From assembly GCA_001898485.1 (NCBI GenBank), contig MKTY01000018.1, positions 233,421-297,420 on the forward strand: a DNA stretch of 64,000 nucleotides, in the 5' to 3' direction. Positions 7,875-18,005 of the stretch are shown here, piece by piece. Each line of letters begins with the position of its first letter. The stretch's first letter is position 1. A program made the position numbers and the translations under genes. The stretch comes from Sphingobacteriales bacterium 46-32. GTDB taxonomy: Bacteria; Bacteroidota; Bacteroidia; Chitinophagales; Chitinophagaceae. A model generated the notes under the pieces. That model made no database searches. It was given only the letters and a program-made list of their open reading frames with translations, and was not told the DNA's origin.

Positions 7875-8891
7875 ATGCAGAATATTTACGAGCAGATTAA
7901 AGAGCTGGAGCACATCCAGGGTCTTTCGAAACACGAGCAACTGGTACAGGGAATTATCAATGCCATTAATGACAAACTGATAGCAAGGGGCGACATGCTT
8001 CCTTCTGTGAACAGTCTTATTAAGGAGCTGGGTTTTGCCCGGGAAACAATTGCCAAAGGATATAAGGAACTCATCAGCCGGGGCATTGTAGAGTCGAAGA
8101 ACAGGATAGGTTTTTTTGTGGCAAATGAGAGTACGGAAAATGTATTACGGATTGTGCTGGTCATTTTTGCTTTTGACAGCTTCCAGGAAATATTTTATAA
8201 AACATTTCGTGACCGGCTGGGAAAGCGGGCCCATATCGATATTTTCTTTCATCACAATAATATAGATGTTTTTGAAAGCATCATCTCTACGGTACGCGGC
8301 AAATACGGTATGTATGTGGTAGCGCCGATTCCGCACAAACGCACAGCTGCAATTTTGAATACGCTGCCACTCAATAAATTTCTGATGATAGACCGCTATC
8401 AGGAGCTGGCGGGTGATTTTTCTTATGTTGTACAGGAGTTTGGCGAGTCGTCTTACCGGGCCTTTGCAGAGCTGGCACCCGCTATCCGCAGTTTTAAAGG
8501 AATGATTCATTATCACCGCCCGGCTTCGGATACGCCGATAGAGATTATTGAAGCATACAAGCGGTTTATAAAAGATTACCAGATCAACAGTGTTATTCGT
8601 ACAGAATATATACCCGGTTCAATCGAAAAGGGGTTTGTCTATTTTACCATCAATAATGCGGAGTTGTGGCAGATGCTGAAAGATGCCAAAGCCAAGGGAT
8701 ATAAACTGGGTCGCGATGTGGGGATTCTTTCGCACAATGATGAGATTGTGAAAGAGATCATTTTTGATGGCATCACCACTTATTCCACCGATTTCAGCAA
8801 GATGGCCGAGAAGTCGGCCGAGTTTGTTGCAAAAAGGAAACCGATACGTGAAGTAATACCTACCGTGCTCCTGCGCAGGGGTTCACTCTGA
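7875..8891 (+). CDS. GntR-family regulator with sugar-binding-type domain
   Basis: A 338-residue regulator. Residues about 15-82 form a GntR winged helix (ARGDMLPSVNSLIKELGFAR...TIAKGYKELISRGIVESKNRIGFFV). Residues 88-338 form an alpha/beta effector domain that resembles the periplasmic-binding-protein fold of LacI-type regulators. The same architecture occurs in the Bacteroides fucose regulator FucR, as I recall it. It heads an operon with a symporter 10 bp downstream. Given the fucosidases and fucose-oxidising enzymes in the locus, L-fucose or a derivative is the likely inducer; that is inference. Confidence 0.88.
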   Translation: MQNIYEQIKELEHIQGLSKHEQLVQGIINAINDKLIARGDMLPSVNSLIKELGFARETIAKGYKELISRGIVESKNRIGFFVANESTENVLRIVLVIFAFDSFQEIFYKTFRDRLGKRAHIDIFFHHNNIDVFESIISTVRGKYGMYVVAPIPHKRTAAILNTLPLNKFLMIDRYQELAGDFSYVVQEFGESSYRAFAELAPAIRSFKGMIHYHRPASDTPIEIIEAYKRFIKDYQINSVIRTEYIPGSIEKGFVYFTINNAELWQMLKDAKAKGYKLGRDVGILSHNDEIVKEIIFDGITTYSTDFSKMAEKSAEFVAKRKPIREVIPTVLLRRGSL

Positions 8892-8901
8892 TTGGCAGAT
8901 T

Positions 8902-10500
8902 ATGAATGTAACGATACTTGTCAGTTTTATTCTGATGACGGCTACGGCTGCGGCGATATCTGTATACTTTACACGTAAGCAGAAGACTCAAACTGCTATC
9001 AGTTATTTTCTGGGCAACCGCAGTCTGGGTTTCTGGATGATCGGTAGTTCACTTTTTCTCACCAATATGAGTGCCAACCAGTTTATTGGTGAAAATGAGT
9101 TTGTCTATACAACCAATATGTCGGTGATGGCCTGGGGCATGAGTTCCATTCTCGCCATGCTGCTGGTGGCCGAGTTTCTTATGCCGGTATATCTGCGTAT
9201 TGGTGCCGTCACTACTCCCGATTTTCTGGCCAGGCGTTTTGACAGGCAGACACAACGAATTGTATCCATCGTCTTTTTGCTCAGCTATTTTGTAAACCTG
9301 ATTCCTTCCGTGCTGTATGGGTCAGCCGTGGCACTGAACGGTATCTTCCATATCGATCAGTTGCTGGGCTGGAGTTACTTCAGCACCATTCGTGTGATTG
9401 TGCTGGTGGTAGGAGTTATAGGCTGCCTGTATACCGTATTGGGCGGCTTAAAGGCAATTACAGTTACCGATGTGGTACAGGGCATCGGAATGCTTATTGG
9501 AGGCATCTTTATTGTGTATTACGGATTCGATTACCTGGGTGGGGGAGATGTGTGGCAGGGTGTGCAAAAACTTACGCAGGAGCATCGCGGGCACCTCAAT
9601 GCCATCGGCGGCCCGGGCGATGTGTTGCCGTTTGGAACATTATTTACCGGTATGCTGCTTATTAATATCTACTACTGGGGTATGGAGCAGTATATCGTGC
9701 AGGAAGCGCTTGCTTCCAAAAACCTGGCCGAAAGCCAGAAGGGAATTTCGCTGGCCTGTGTGGGTAAACTGATTGCCCCGCTTTTGCTGAATGTACCGGG
9801 GCTTATTGCGGTGCATTTATACAGCGATCTGCCCAATCCGGCCACCGTTTTTCCCCGTATGGTCAGCGATGTGCTGCCGCCGGTATTTATCGGGTTGGTA
9901 GCAGCCATCGTACTGGGTGGCGCACTCAGCACCTTCAATGCAGGGCTGAATAGCACCGGTACACTTTTTTCAATGAACATTTATAAACCCTGGCTCGAGC
10001 GAAACGGCGATACAGCCAGCGAAGCTAAACTGGTGAAGAGCGGGCGCCTGCTGCAAATCGGCGTGACAATCGTGGCGATCATTTTTTCACCTTATATTAT
10101 GCATTTCAGTGGCGGTTTTTATAATTACCTCCAGAAAGTAAGCAGCTTTTTCAGTGTGCCTGTTTTCACCATTATGATAGTAGGATTACTTACCCGCCGG
10201 GTACCTCCGCTGGCGGCCAAAGTGGGTATCGTGTTTTTTGTGGTACTCTATTCGGCTACGCAGTTTGTCTTCGATACCGGCCTGCATTACCTGCATGTAC
10301 TGGCTATTCTTTTTGTACTCACCACCATACTCATGCTGGCAATTGGCAGGTGGAAACCGCTTGCCCGGCCTTTTGCCCTGCCGGTTGGCTCTACGCACCG
10401 GGTAGAGCCCTGGAAAAATCGTTATTGGTTTTTTGCACTCTTACTCATACTGATGGTGCTGATGTTTCTGGTATTCTCCCCGCTCGGTCTGGCCCGTTAA
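8902..10500 (+). CDS. Sodium/solute symporter (SSS family), first copy
   Basis: A 532-residue inner-membrane protein with about 13-14 hydrophobic helices. SSS-family landmarks are visible: FLGNRSLGFWMIGSSLF near residues 36-52, TTPDFLARRFDRQTQRIVS near 105-122, YTVLGGLKAITVTDVVQG near 178-195 and GALSTFNAGLNSTGTLFS near 340-357. It would import a sugar or sugar acid with sodium. It lies 10 bp after the GntR regulator and 21 bp before the glycosidase. The substrate is probably a monosaccharide released by this locus, such as L-fucose or D-galactose; sequence alone does not decide. Confidence 0.92.
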   Translation: MNVTILVSFILMTATAAAISVYFTRKQKTQTAISYFLGNRSLGFWMIGSSLFLTNMSANQFIGENEFVYTTNMSVMAWGMSSILAMLLVAEFLMPVYLRIGAVTTPDFLARRFDRQTQRIVSIVFLLSYFVNLIPSVLYGSAVALNGIFHIDQLLGWSYFSTIRVIVLVVGVIGCLYTVLGGLKAITVTDVVQGIGMLIGGIFIVYYGFDYLGGGDVWQGVQKLTQEHRGHLNAIGGPGDVLPFGTLFTGMLLINIYYWGMEQYIVQEALASKNLAESQKGISLACVGKLIAPLLLNVPGLIAVHLYSDLPNPATVFPRMVSDVLPPVFIGLVAAIVLGGALSTFNAGLNSTGTLFSMNIYKPWLERNGDTASEAKLVKSGRLLQIGVTIVAIIFSPYIMHFSGGFYNYLQKVSSFFSVPVFTIMIVGLLTRRVPPLAAKVGIVFFVVLYSATQFVFDTGLHYLHVLAILFVLTTILMLAIGRWKPLARPFALPVGSTHRVEPWKNRYWFFALLLILMVLMFLVFSPLGLAR

Positions 10501-10521
10501 TATATTTTAAAATAATCAGTC

Positions 10522-12591
10522 ATGAACCTACGCGCCCTTTTAAAACTGTCAAAAAAGAAAATAGTCCTGACCTGGTTTCTATGTCAGCTGTTCGTTGCAA
10601 TACCTTTTGCACAGTCTGCTGAAAAAATTATTCGTGTCGGCCACGATATGCGTATCCGCTACGATCTGGAGAGTGGCAGCTATGCCATTGACTGGAAAGG
10701 GCAGCAACTGATTGGACAGGCCCACGCACTGATTGGTGCTGAGTTGCCCATCGATAGCCGCCAGGCCGGAAAAGCCCGCCTGCGCAGCAGACCGGTAAAA
10801 ACACCTCTTGGCCGTGCCACACTCTATACAGTATCCTTTGCGGGTCAGTCATCGCTGCAGCAGCTTTTTTATGTATTTAAAAACCGAAGCTACTTTATCA
10901 CCTGCCTGCGCTATGCGGGAGGCGAAGCCATTGGTTATATGACGCCATTGCAGACCGATCAGCTGAAATGGACGGCCACCGGCGATAACCGGGCCCTGTA
11001 TGTACCCTATGATAATGATATGTGGGCCCGCTACAATGCAGCCCCGCTGACCAGTGCCGATTTTACCGGCAGCGAAGTCACAGCTTTGTATAATGCCGGC
11101 ACTAACGAGGGTTTTGTCATTGGTTCGCTTGATCAGCGGGTATGGAAATCGGGCATGCGGGTAAAGGGCAGCAACGGGGATGGGTATGCGAGTCTTTCTG
11201 CTTTTGCAGGATTCACAGACAGCGTTGTCACACACGACATTATTAAACACGGTAAGGTGCAGCCGGAGAGCGGGGTGTTGTACTCCCCGCAACTGTTGGT
11301 GGGTTGTTTTGACGACTGGCGCACTGGAATGGAGGTTTTTGCAAGTGCAGGTAATCAGGTGTCTCCCCGCGTGGTTTTTGACTGGGATAAAGCCACACCC
11401 ATGGGCTGGAACAGCTGGGGCGTGCTGCGGGAAAAAATTCGTTTTGAGCAGGCCATGGGTGTAATTGATTTTTTTGCTGATAGCTGCCAGGGCTTCCGTA
11501 ATGCGGATAATAAATTGTTTCTGGATCTGGATGCTTTTTGGGACAATATGACACCGGGCGGCCTGGATGGGGATGTCAGCAAACTCGAAGCTTTTGTAAA
11601 ACATTGTAAGGCCCGGGGTTTCAGCCCCGGCATTTACTGGACACCATTTGCCGATTGGGGCAAGTGGGACCGTAAGGTGGAGGGAGCCGACCCGCAGTAC
11701 AGCTATGCTCAGACCTGGACAACTCAGGCGGGACGTATGCTTGATATTGACGGAGGCCGGGCTATGGATCCCACACATCCTGCCACCCGTCAGCGCATTG
11801 TACATACTATTAATAAGATGAAAGCGCTGGGTTTTGAAATGATCAAAATTGATTTCCTTGGTCATGGTGCGCAGGAGGCTGATCATTTTTTTGACAAACA
11901 GGTTACGACCGGCATGCAGGCATTCAATCAGGGTATGGCTTTTCTTGATAGCGTTTTAGGTAAGCAAATGCTGATCTATGCTGCCATCTCACCCAGTATG
12001 GCTACTTCCCGGTTTGTACATGTGCGCCGCATTGCCTGCGATGCCTTCAGCAGTCTGGATAATACAGAATATACGCTCAACAGTACCGGATATGGTTGGT
12101 GGCAGCGTTTCATCTATAATTATATCGATGCCGATCATATCGTATTTGCCAGCGAAACCGAAGGTGTAAACAGAGCCCGGATGGCTTCAGCCCTGGTAAC
12201 GGGTACCCTCATTACGGGCGATGATTATTCTGCATCTGGCCCGTGGAGTGCTGCAGGTAAAAAGTTGCTGCAGAACCCCGCTTTACTACAGGTAATCCGC
12301 GATGGAAAAAGTTTCCGGCCTGTTTTTAGCAATACCGGCAACAGGGGAGTAGAAGCGTTTTTCAAAACCACTGGCCAGTATCAGTATATAGCCCTTTTCA
12401 ATTTTGGCAATACATCGCGGTCTTTTTCCCTGACGCAGGCGCAACTCCCATTACTACGGCAACATGACCAGGTGATGCAGAATCTTTTTACCGGTGAATC
12501 AATAACCCTTACCAATTCTACGCTGGCGTGGATACTGCCGGCTGGCGATGCTGTTATTTTACGGATTCAGGCTTCGGGCAAAGCGCAGTAA
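10522..12591 (+). CDS. Clan GH-D glycosidase (alpha-galactosidase-like)
   Basis: A 689-residue exported enzyme with a signal peptide (cleavage near residues 30-33). An N-terminal beta-sandwich of about 280 residues is followed by a (beta/alpha)8 barrel that starts with TPMGWNSWG (292-300), the hallmark of GH27/GH36-type alpha-galactosidases. The likely nucleophile is D444 in MIKIDF; D507 in RIACDAFS is the best acid/base candidate. GTLITGDDYS near 561-570 also fits the clan. The enzyme differs clearly from the canonical GH36 at 30214, so an exact family and linkage cannot be given; alpha-galactosidase or alpha-N-acetylgalactosaminidase activity is most likely. It is the third gene of the regulator operon. 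Confidence 0.8.
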   Translation: MNLRALLKLSKKKIVLTWFLCQLFVAIPFAQSAEKIIRVGHDMRIRYDLESGSYAIDWKGQQLIGQAHALIGAELPIDSRQAGKARLRSRPVKTPLGRATLYTVSFAGQSSLQQLFYVFKNRSYFITCLRYAGGEAIGYMTPLQTDQLKWTATGDNRALYVPYDNDMWARYNAAPLTSADFTGSEVTALYNAGTNEGFVIGSLDQRVWKSGMRVKGSNGDGYASLSAFAGFTDSVVTHDIIKHGKVQPESGVLYSPQLLVGCFDDWRTGMEVFASAGNQVSPRVVFDWDKATPMGWNSWGVLREKIRFEQAMGVIDFFADSCQGFRNADNKLFLDLDAFWDNMTPGGLDGDVSKLEAFVKHCKARGFSPGIYWTPFADWGKWDRKVEGADPQYSYAQTWTTQAGRMLDIDGGRAMDPTHPATRQRIVHTINKMKALGFEMIKIDFLGHGAQEADHFFDKQVTTGMQAFNQGMAFLDSVLGKQMLIYAAISPSMATSRFVHVRRIACDAFSSLDNTEYTLNSTGYGWWQRFIYNYIDADHIVFASETEGVNRARMASALVTGTLITGDDYSASGPWSAAGKKLLQNPALLQVIRDGKSFRPVFSNTGNRGVEAFFKTTGQYQYIALFNFGNTSRSFSLTQAQLPLLRQHDQVMQNLFTGESITLTNSTLAWILPAGDAVILRIQASGKAQ

Positions 12592-12674
12592 GCGGGTTCC
12601 GGCCTGAGTTTTCCAACTGTTGATAAACTCCTGAAAGGATTTTCGGCCATTTTTTGGCTGGAAAAAAATAAGTT

Positions 12675-12711
12675 AATACATTAGTGGAATAGTATAGTAT
12701 AGTACAGATGA
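12675..12711 (+). promoter_or_regulatory. Shared promoter/operator element, copy 2 (before susC)
   Basis: AATACATT at 12675-12682 and, seven bases later, TAGTATAGTATAGTACAG within 12690-12711. It matches the element before the GntR gene (18 of 22 bases in the core) and ends about 65 bp before the susC start. The three AGTAT-like repeats have a 5-bp period. Confidence 0.55.
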
Positions 12712-12776
12712 AAAACTGGCTGGCTATGCTATAGCACGGTTGCCAATCGTGTTTACCAAACAACAATTGCTTAAAT

Positions 12777-15700
12777 ATGATTATCCGATTTGCTTGTTAT
12801 CAGGGAAGGAAATTGCTGTGTTCCGGTTTCCCTGGCTTTTCGCTTTTTCTGCTTTTTTTCATTGGTTTCGGTGCAGCTCTGTCTGCACAAAACAACAGCG
12901 CAGTGCTGAGCGGGGTGGTGTTGGATAGCACAACACGTCAACCCATCAATGCGGCATCAGTTGTTATAAAGGGTACGAAGCAGGGTACCAGTACCGACAG
13001 GGCAGGTGGTTTTTCGCTGGATATTTCCGGCAACCAGGCCATTCTCGAATTTTCATCTATTGGTTATCGTACGCAGTCACTCACGGTCATGAAGGGTCAG
13101 CCGGTAACGGTACTGATGAGCACCTTTGTAGATACGGCGGGTGCAGTAATCGTAACGGCTTTTGGCCGTAAAGAACGCCGTGAAGCGATTGTGGGATCGG
13201 TTACATCCATTGAACCGGGTGAGTTGAAAATTCCTGCGAGCAATTTAACTAATGCCCTTGCGGGACGAATATCCGGTGTCATTTCTTTCCAGCGCGGAGG
13301 CCAGCCAGGTCTCGACAATTCATCTTTTTTTATAAGGGGTGTGACCACCCTGGGGTATAGCAACAGCCCGCTTATACTGGTAGATAACGTGGAACTTACT
13401 TCGAGCGATCTGGCTCGTTTGCAGGTAGACGATATTGCCAGTTTCGCCATTTTAAAAGATGCCAGCGCGGCTGCATTGTATGGCGCCCGCGGTGCCAATG
13501 GCGTTATTCTGATTACTACCAAGGAAGGTAAGGCGGGAAAAGCGCGTATAGAAGTAAGGGTGGAGTCGGCACTGTCATCGCCTACCCGCAGTCTTAAACT
13601 GGCGGATCCCATTACCTATATGCAAACGTATAACGAGGCGCTGACTACCCGCAACCCGCTGGCTACTCCTTTTTTTAGTCCGAATAAAATAATAGGGACA
13701 CAAAAAACAGTCAATGGCGAAGGAGGTATTTATCCCTATATCTACCCGGCTGTAGACTGGATGAAGGAGTTGTTTAAAGATCGTACCGATACCCGCCGTG
13801 CCAATTTCAGCATCAGTGGTGGAAATAACCTGGCTAAATATTATGTGGCAGGTTCTTATTCGCGTGACAATGGTATACTGCGTGTCAACCCTGTTAATAA
13901 TTTCAACTCTTCGATGCGGTTTGAAAATTATCAGCTCCGCGCCAATACCAGCATCAAGGCAACACCCACTACAGAAGTGGGCGTACGGCTCTGGGGCAAT
14001 TTCAATGATTATATCGGTCCTATCAGTAACCAGGGCAATAGTTTTGCAACCGATTTATACTCGCAGGTACTACATGCCAATCCCGTTGGTTTTCCTGCCT
14101 ATTATCTTCCTGACAGTGCCAATGCCAATACGCAGCATATTCTGTTTGGTAATGCCATCAGTCAGACAGGAAACCTGCAAACCAATCCATATGCATCGTT
14201 GATGTATGGATACAAGACCTTTTCGGAGTCCAGAATGTCGGCCCAGTTTGAAGTCAATCAAAATCTGAAATTCATCACCCAGGGTCTTACCTTCTTTGGG
14301 CTTTTCAGTACCAACCGGTATTCTTATTTTGACGTAAGCCGCAATTATCTGCCTTTCTATTACGATGTACAAAACTTCGATGAGCAAACAGGCGATTACA
14401 AACTGCGCTGGCTGAACAGTCAGCCGGGTGCTGCGCAGGAATATCTCAACTACAATGAAGGCCCTAAATATCTCAACACCTATCTCTATATGCTGGGCCG
14501 CATCGATTACAGCCGCAGTTTTGGACTGCATGGAGTGGGAGCTTCGCTGATCGGTACACGCCAGCAAACACTGAGCGGCAATGCCGGAAGCCTGCAGGCT
14601 TCGCTGCCCAACAGAAACCTGGGTGTATCGGGAAGGGCCAGCTACTCTTATGCCAGTAAATATTTTGCAGAATTCAATTTTGGATATAACGGTTCCGAAA
14701 AGTTTGCACCCAAAAACCGATTCGGTTTCTTCCCCACTTTTGGTGCGGGCTGGGTGGTGTCGAATGAAAACTTTTGGAAGGGACCTGTCAGTGACGTGAT
14801 CACGCGGCTCAAAATACGCGGTAGTTTTGGTCTTGTTGGTAACGATGCAATTGGTAACCCCAGTACGCAGCGTTTCTTCTATCTCTCCAATGTAGTGCCC
14901 AATGGCGGACCCGGTGCCAGCTTCGGCACCAACAATTCGGTGACGATGAATGGCACAGTGATCAATGCGTATCCCAATCCCGGTGTAACCTGGGAAACCG
15001 CCCGCAAAGCCAATCTGGCTGCTGAGTTTACATTGTTTAAGCATCTCAACATCATAGCAGAGATATATCAGGAGCATCGTTACAATATCCTCGTCTCGCG
15101 TGGTTATATACCCATTACTGTCGGTATCGAAAATACGGCTCTGGGCAATCTGCGGGCCAACCTGGGCAAGGCTAAGGCAGAGGGTTTTGACCTTAGTGTG
15201 AATTACAATCAGAGTATCACGGCCGACTGGAATATATCAGTGCTGGGCAACCTCACCCTTACCCGCAACAAGACTACGTATGTAGAAGAACCGGAATATC
15301 CTTATCCATGGCGTTATAGCATTGGCCGCATGATCAATCAGCCTTTTGGCTACATTGCCGAGCGTCTGTTTGTTGATGACCAGGAGGCAGCCAACTCTCC
15401 GCTGCAGTCATTTGGTAATTATCTGCCCATGGGTGGCGACATCAAATACCGCGATGTCAATAATGACGGGGTGATTAATCAAAACGACATGGTACCTATT
15501 GGTCTGCCTTCCACACCGCAGGTGATCTATGGTTTTGGATTTTCGGTGAGTTACAAAAATTTTGACCTGAGTGCTTTCTTCCAGGGATCGGCCCGCTCCT
15601 CATTCTTTATTGATCCAACCAGTGTAACCGATTTCAACAAGGGAGTATATGGTACAGCTCCATTAGCCAACAATGCGCAGATTTTAAAAGCATATGCAGA

Positions 15701-16022
15701 TGATCACTGGTCTGAAGAAAATCAGAATCTCTATGCCCTCTGGCCCAGGCTCTCTGTTTATGATATTCCCAATAATCAGCAGCTCAGTACCTGGTGGTTG
15801 CGCGATGGTAGTTTTATACGCTTAAAATCTGTAGAAGCCGGTTACACACTACCCAAAAGATGGAGCCGCAAAGTGTATATGGATAATGTGCGTTTCTATT
15901 TCAGCGGACTTAACCTGCTCACCTTTAGCAAATTCAAGTTGTGGGATCCGGAGCTGGCGGGCAATGGTTTCGCCTATCCGGTTCAGAAAGTAGTCAATCT
16001 TGGATTAAAATTCAACTTCTGA
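12777..16022 (+). CDS. SusC/RagA-type TonB-dependent transporter 1
   Basis: A 1081-residue outer-membrane transporter. The signal peptide ends near ALSAQ (about residue 37). A carboxypeptidase-regulatory-like domain follows (about 42-125, LSGVVLDSTTRQPINAASV), then the plug (about 135-240, with AILKDASAAALYGARGANGVILITTKEG) and a large beta barrel ending in LGLKFNF, an aromatic C-terminus typical of BAM substrates. There is no STN domain, so it is not itself a sigma/anti-sigma transducer, unlike the second SusC. It would import oligosaccharides with the SusD protein encoded next. Confidence 0.95.
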   Translation: MIIRFACYQGRKLLCSGFPGFSLFLLFFIGFGAALSAQNNSAVLSGVVLDSTTRQPINAASVVIKGTKQGTSTDRAGGFSLDISGNQAILEFSSIGYRTQSLTVMKGQPVTVLMSTFVDTAGAVIVTAFGRKERREAIVGSVTSIEPGELKIPASNLTNALAGRISGVISFQRGGQPGLDNSSFFIRGVTTLGYSNSPLILVDNVELTSSDLARLQVDDIASFAILKDASAAALYGARGANGVILITTKEGKAGKARIEVRVESALSSPTRSLKLADPITYMQTYNEALTTRNPLATPFFSPNKIIGTQKTVNGEGGIYPYIYPAVDWMKELFKDRTDTRRANFSISGGNNLAKYYVAGSYSRDNGILRVNPVNNFNSSMRFENYQLRANTSIKATPTTEVGVRLWGNFNDYIGPISNQGNSFATDLYSQVLHANPVGFPAYYLPDSANANTQHILFGNAISQTGNLQTNPYASLMYGYKTFSESRMSAQFEVNQNLKFITQGLTFFGLFSTNRYSYFDVSRNYLPFYYDVQNFDEQTGDYKLRWLNSQPGAAQEYLNYNEGPKYLNTYLYMLGRIDYSRSFGLHGVGASLIGTRQQTLSGNAGSLQASLPNRNLGVSGRASYSYASKYFAEFNFGYNGSEKFAPKNRFGFFPTFGAGWVVSNENFWKGPVSDVITRLKIRGSFGLVGNDAIGNPSTQRFFYLSNVVPNGGPGASFGTNNSVTMNGTVINAYPNPGVTWETARKANLAAEFTLFKHLNIIAEIYQEHRYNILVSRGYIPITVGIENTALGNLRANLGKAKAEGFDLSVNYNQSITADWNISVLGNLTLTRNKTTYVEEPEYPYPWRYSIGRMINQPFGYIAERLFVDDQEAANSPLQSFGNYLPMGGDIKYRDVNNDGVINQNDMVPIGLPSTPQVIYGFGFSVSYKNFDLSAFFQGSARSSFFIDPTSVTDFNKGVYGTAPLANNAQILKAYADDHWSEENQNLYALWPRLSVYDIPNNQQLSTWWLRDGSFIRLKSVEAGYTLPKRWSRKVYMDNVRFYFSGLNLLTFSKFKLWDPELAGNGFAYPVQKVVNLGLKFNF

Positions 16023-16066
16023 TATCGGCTAAAACAACTAATGGGAGAATCTTTAAAATCAGAAAA

Positions 16067-17980
16067 ATGAAAATCAGTATAAAAATATTTTTAGTAGCCG
16101 GTATGATCCTGCAGCTTTCTGGCTGTAAGAAATATCTGGATGTAACGCCGGATAATGTGGCTACTCTCAATAGCTCATTCAGCAATGCCAACGAAGCCCA
16201 GGCTTATCTCTTTGGCTGCTATGCCAACCTGCAGGGGCTGGCCGATGTACGCCGCAATGCCGGTTTTACGGCTTCCGGTGAAGTACTTTTTCCGATCAAC
16301 CTGCAGGACCAGAGTACACTGGGCGGCGCAGGTGGCGATGCAGGATTCGATCTGATGCGCGGTCTGCAAAACACGCTCAATCCCCTTCACAACTACTGGG
16401 ATGGATACAATATGGGGCTCAAATTGTGGGAGTCGATCCGGATGTGTAATACCTTTTTGGACAACATCAATCTGCCGCGCGATGTACAACCGTATGATCG
16501 CACGCGATGGATTGCCGAAGCCAAATTTCTGAAAGCCTATTATCATTACTGGCTTCTGCGCATGTATGGCCCTATTCCGATTGCCGATGTGGCCATTCCT
16601 ATCGATGCCGGTTCGGAGACCGTTCGCCAGAAACAACAAACTGTTGACTCCTGTTTCAATTATGTGGTTAAAACACTCGATGAGGCCATTGAAGATTTAC
16701 CGCCTGCCATTCAGAATGCAGCTGCAGAAGCCGGACGTATCACTGCTGCTATAGCACTGGCTGTAAAAGCAGAGGTACTGGCTACACAGGCAAGCCCCTT
16801 ATTTAACGGCAACCCCGATTATGCAGCTATAAAAGGCAAAGACGGGCAGGCTATGTTTCCGGCTACGGCTGATCCCGCCAAATGGCAACGTGCCGCCGAG
16901 GCCTGCCGGGTAGCTATAGAAGCAGCTGAGGCCGCGGGTGCAAGATTGTATGAACTGAATGTGCAGGGAAACATTGTGAGCATGTCTGCCCAAACCCGCC
17001 AGTTGCTTACGTTGCAGGGTGCATTTGTAGATGGCTGGAATCCGGAGCAGGTATGGACACTCAATCCGCATTTTGGCTGGCAGTATATGGCCATGCCACG
17101 GGTTACGGCCGACGCGGCTGCCAATGTGTTTGCCGTGTATTCCAATTTTTCTGTACCAATCGCAGAGTCAGAAATCTTTTATACTAAAAACGGCGTTCCG
17201 ATCAGTGAGGATAAAAACTGGGATTATAGCGGACGCTATCAGTTGAAGACCGGCGATGAAACACATCGTTATTATATCAAACAGGACTATACGACTGTAA
17301 AAGGCAATTTCGAAAGAGAGCCGCGTTATTATTCCAGTGTGGCATTTGACGGAGCTACCTGGTTTGGATCGGGCAATACCAACGATAATAATCCCAATTT
17401 TGTAAATGCCGTAAATGGCTATGCTGCTCCGCCCGACCGGCTTCGGTACAATGCTACCGGATACTGGGCCAAAAAACTGGTACATTATCAATCGGTGCCC
17501 GGTCAGAATACTGTTTGGAAAACTTATCCCTGGACCTTCATGCGCCTCACTGGCCTCTGGCTGCTCTATGCAGAGTGTTTAAACGAAGTAAACGGTCCTT
17601 CATCTGATGTCTTTTTCTGGATAAATAAAGTACGGGACCGGGCGGGTTTGCCCGGAGTACTGGAAGCCTGGTCGCAGTACTCACGCAATCCGGCCAAACC
17701 TTCTACGAAAGAAGGACTGCGCCAGATTATCCATCAGGAAAGAAGAATAGAACTGGCTTTCGAAGGTCAGGCCGGCTGGGATCTGCGCCGCTGGAAAGAA
17801 CTGCAGTCTGTACTGTCGGTACCATTTCAGGGCTGGAGTGTATTCAGCCGCTCCATAGCGGGTTACTATCAGCTCAACACCGTTTATCAGCCTTCTTTCG
17901 CTCTGCGAGATTATCTCTTTCCGATTCAGGAATATGATATGCTCACAAATCCCAATCTTGTTCAAACCCCTTACTGGTAA
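16067..17980 (+). CDS. SusD/RagB glycan-binding lipoprotein 1
   Basis: A 637-residue surface lipoprotein. The start at 16067 (MKISIKIFLVAG) puts a lipobox ending LSGC at Cys20, followed by KKYLDVTP, the standard SusD opening. SusD-type helices are seen (WIAEAKFLKAYYHYWLLRMYGPIPI near 185-210, and EGLRQIIHQERRIELAFEGQAGWDLRRW in the C-terminal third). It would act as the lid of the SusC pore and bind the glycan outside the cell. It lies 44 bp after susC; in-frame upstream starts would lie inside susC and are rejected. Confidence 0.94.
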   Translation: MKISIKIFLVAGMILQLSGCKKYLDVTPDNVATLNSSFSNANEAQAYLFGCYANLQGLADVRRNAGFTASGEVLFPINLQDQSTLGGAGGDAGFDLMRGLQNTLNPLHNYWDGYNMGLKLWESIRMCNTFLDNINLPRDVQPYDRTRWIAEAKFLKAYYHYWLLRMYGPIPIADVAIPIDAGSETVRQKQQTVDSCFNYVVKTLDEAIEDLPPAIQNAAAEAGRITAAIALAVKAEVLATQASPLFNGNPDYAAIKGKDGQAMFPATADPAKWQRAAEACRVAIEAAEAAGARLYELNVQGNIVSMSAQTRQLLTLQGAFVDGWNPEQVWTLNPHFGWQYMAMPRVTADAAANVFAVYSNFSVPIAESEIFYTKNGVPISEDKNWDYSGRYQLKTGDETHRYYIKQDYTTVKGNFEREPRYYSSVAFDGATWFGSGNTNDNNPNFVNAVNGYAAPPDRLRYNATGYWAKKLVHYQSVPGQNTVWKTYPWTFMRLTGLWLLYAECLNEVNGPSSDVFFWINKVRDRAGLPGVLEAWSQYSRNPAKPSTKEGLRQIIHQERRIELAFEGQAGWDLRRWKELQSVLSVPFQGWSVFSRSIAGYYQLNTVYQPSFALRDYLFPIQEYDMLTNPNLVQTPYW

Positions 17981-18005
17981 GAATCAAACACGAATTGCTT
18001 AAAAT

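Noticed and set aside
10849-11886. 345-codon open frame antisense to the clan GH-D glycosidase
   Set aside because: Fully antisense to a gene with clear catalytic motifs; the composition is that of a reverse-strand shadow.
14070-15077. 335-codon open frame antisense to susC
   Set aside because: Shadow of the strongly supported transporter gene; no domain seen.
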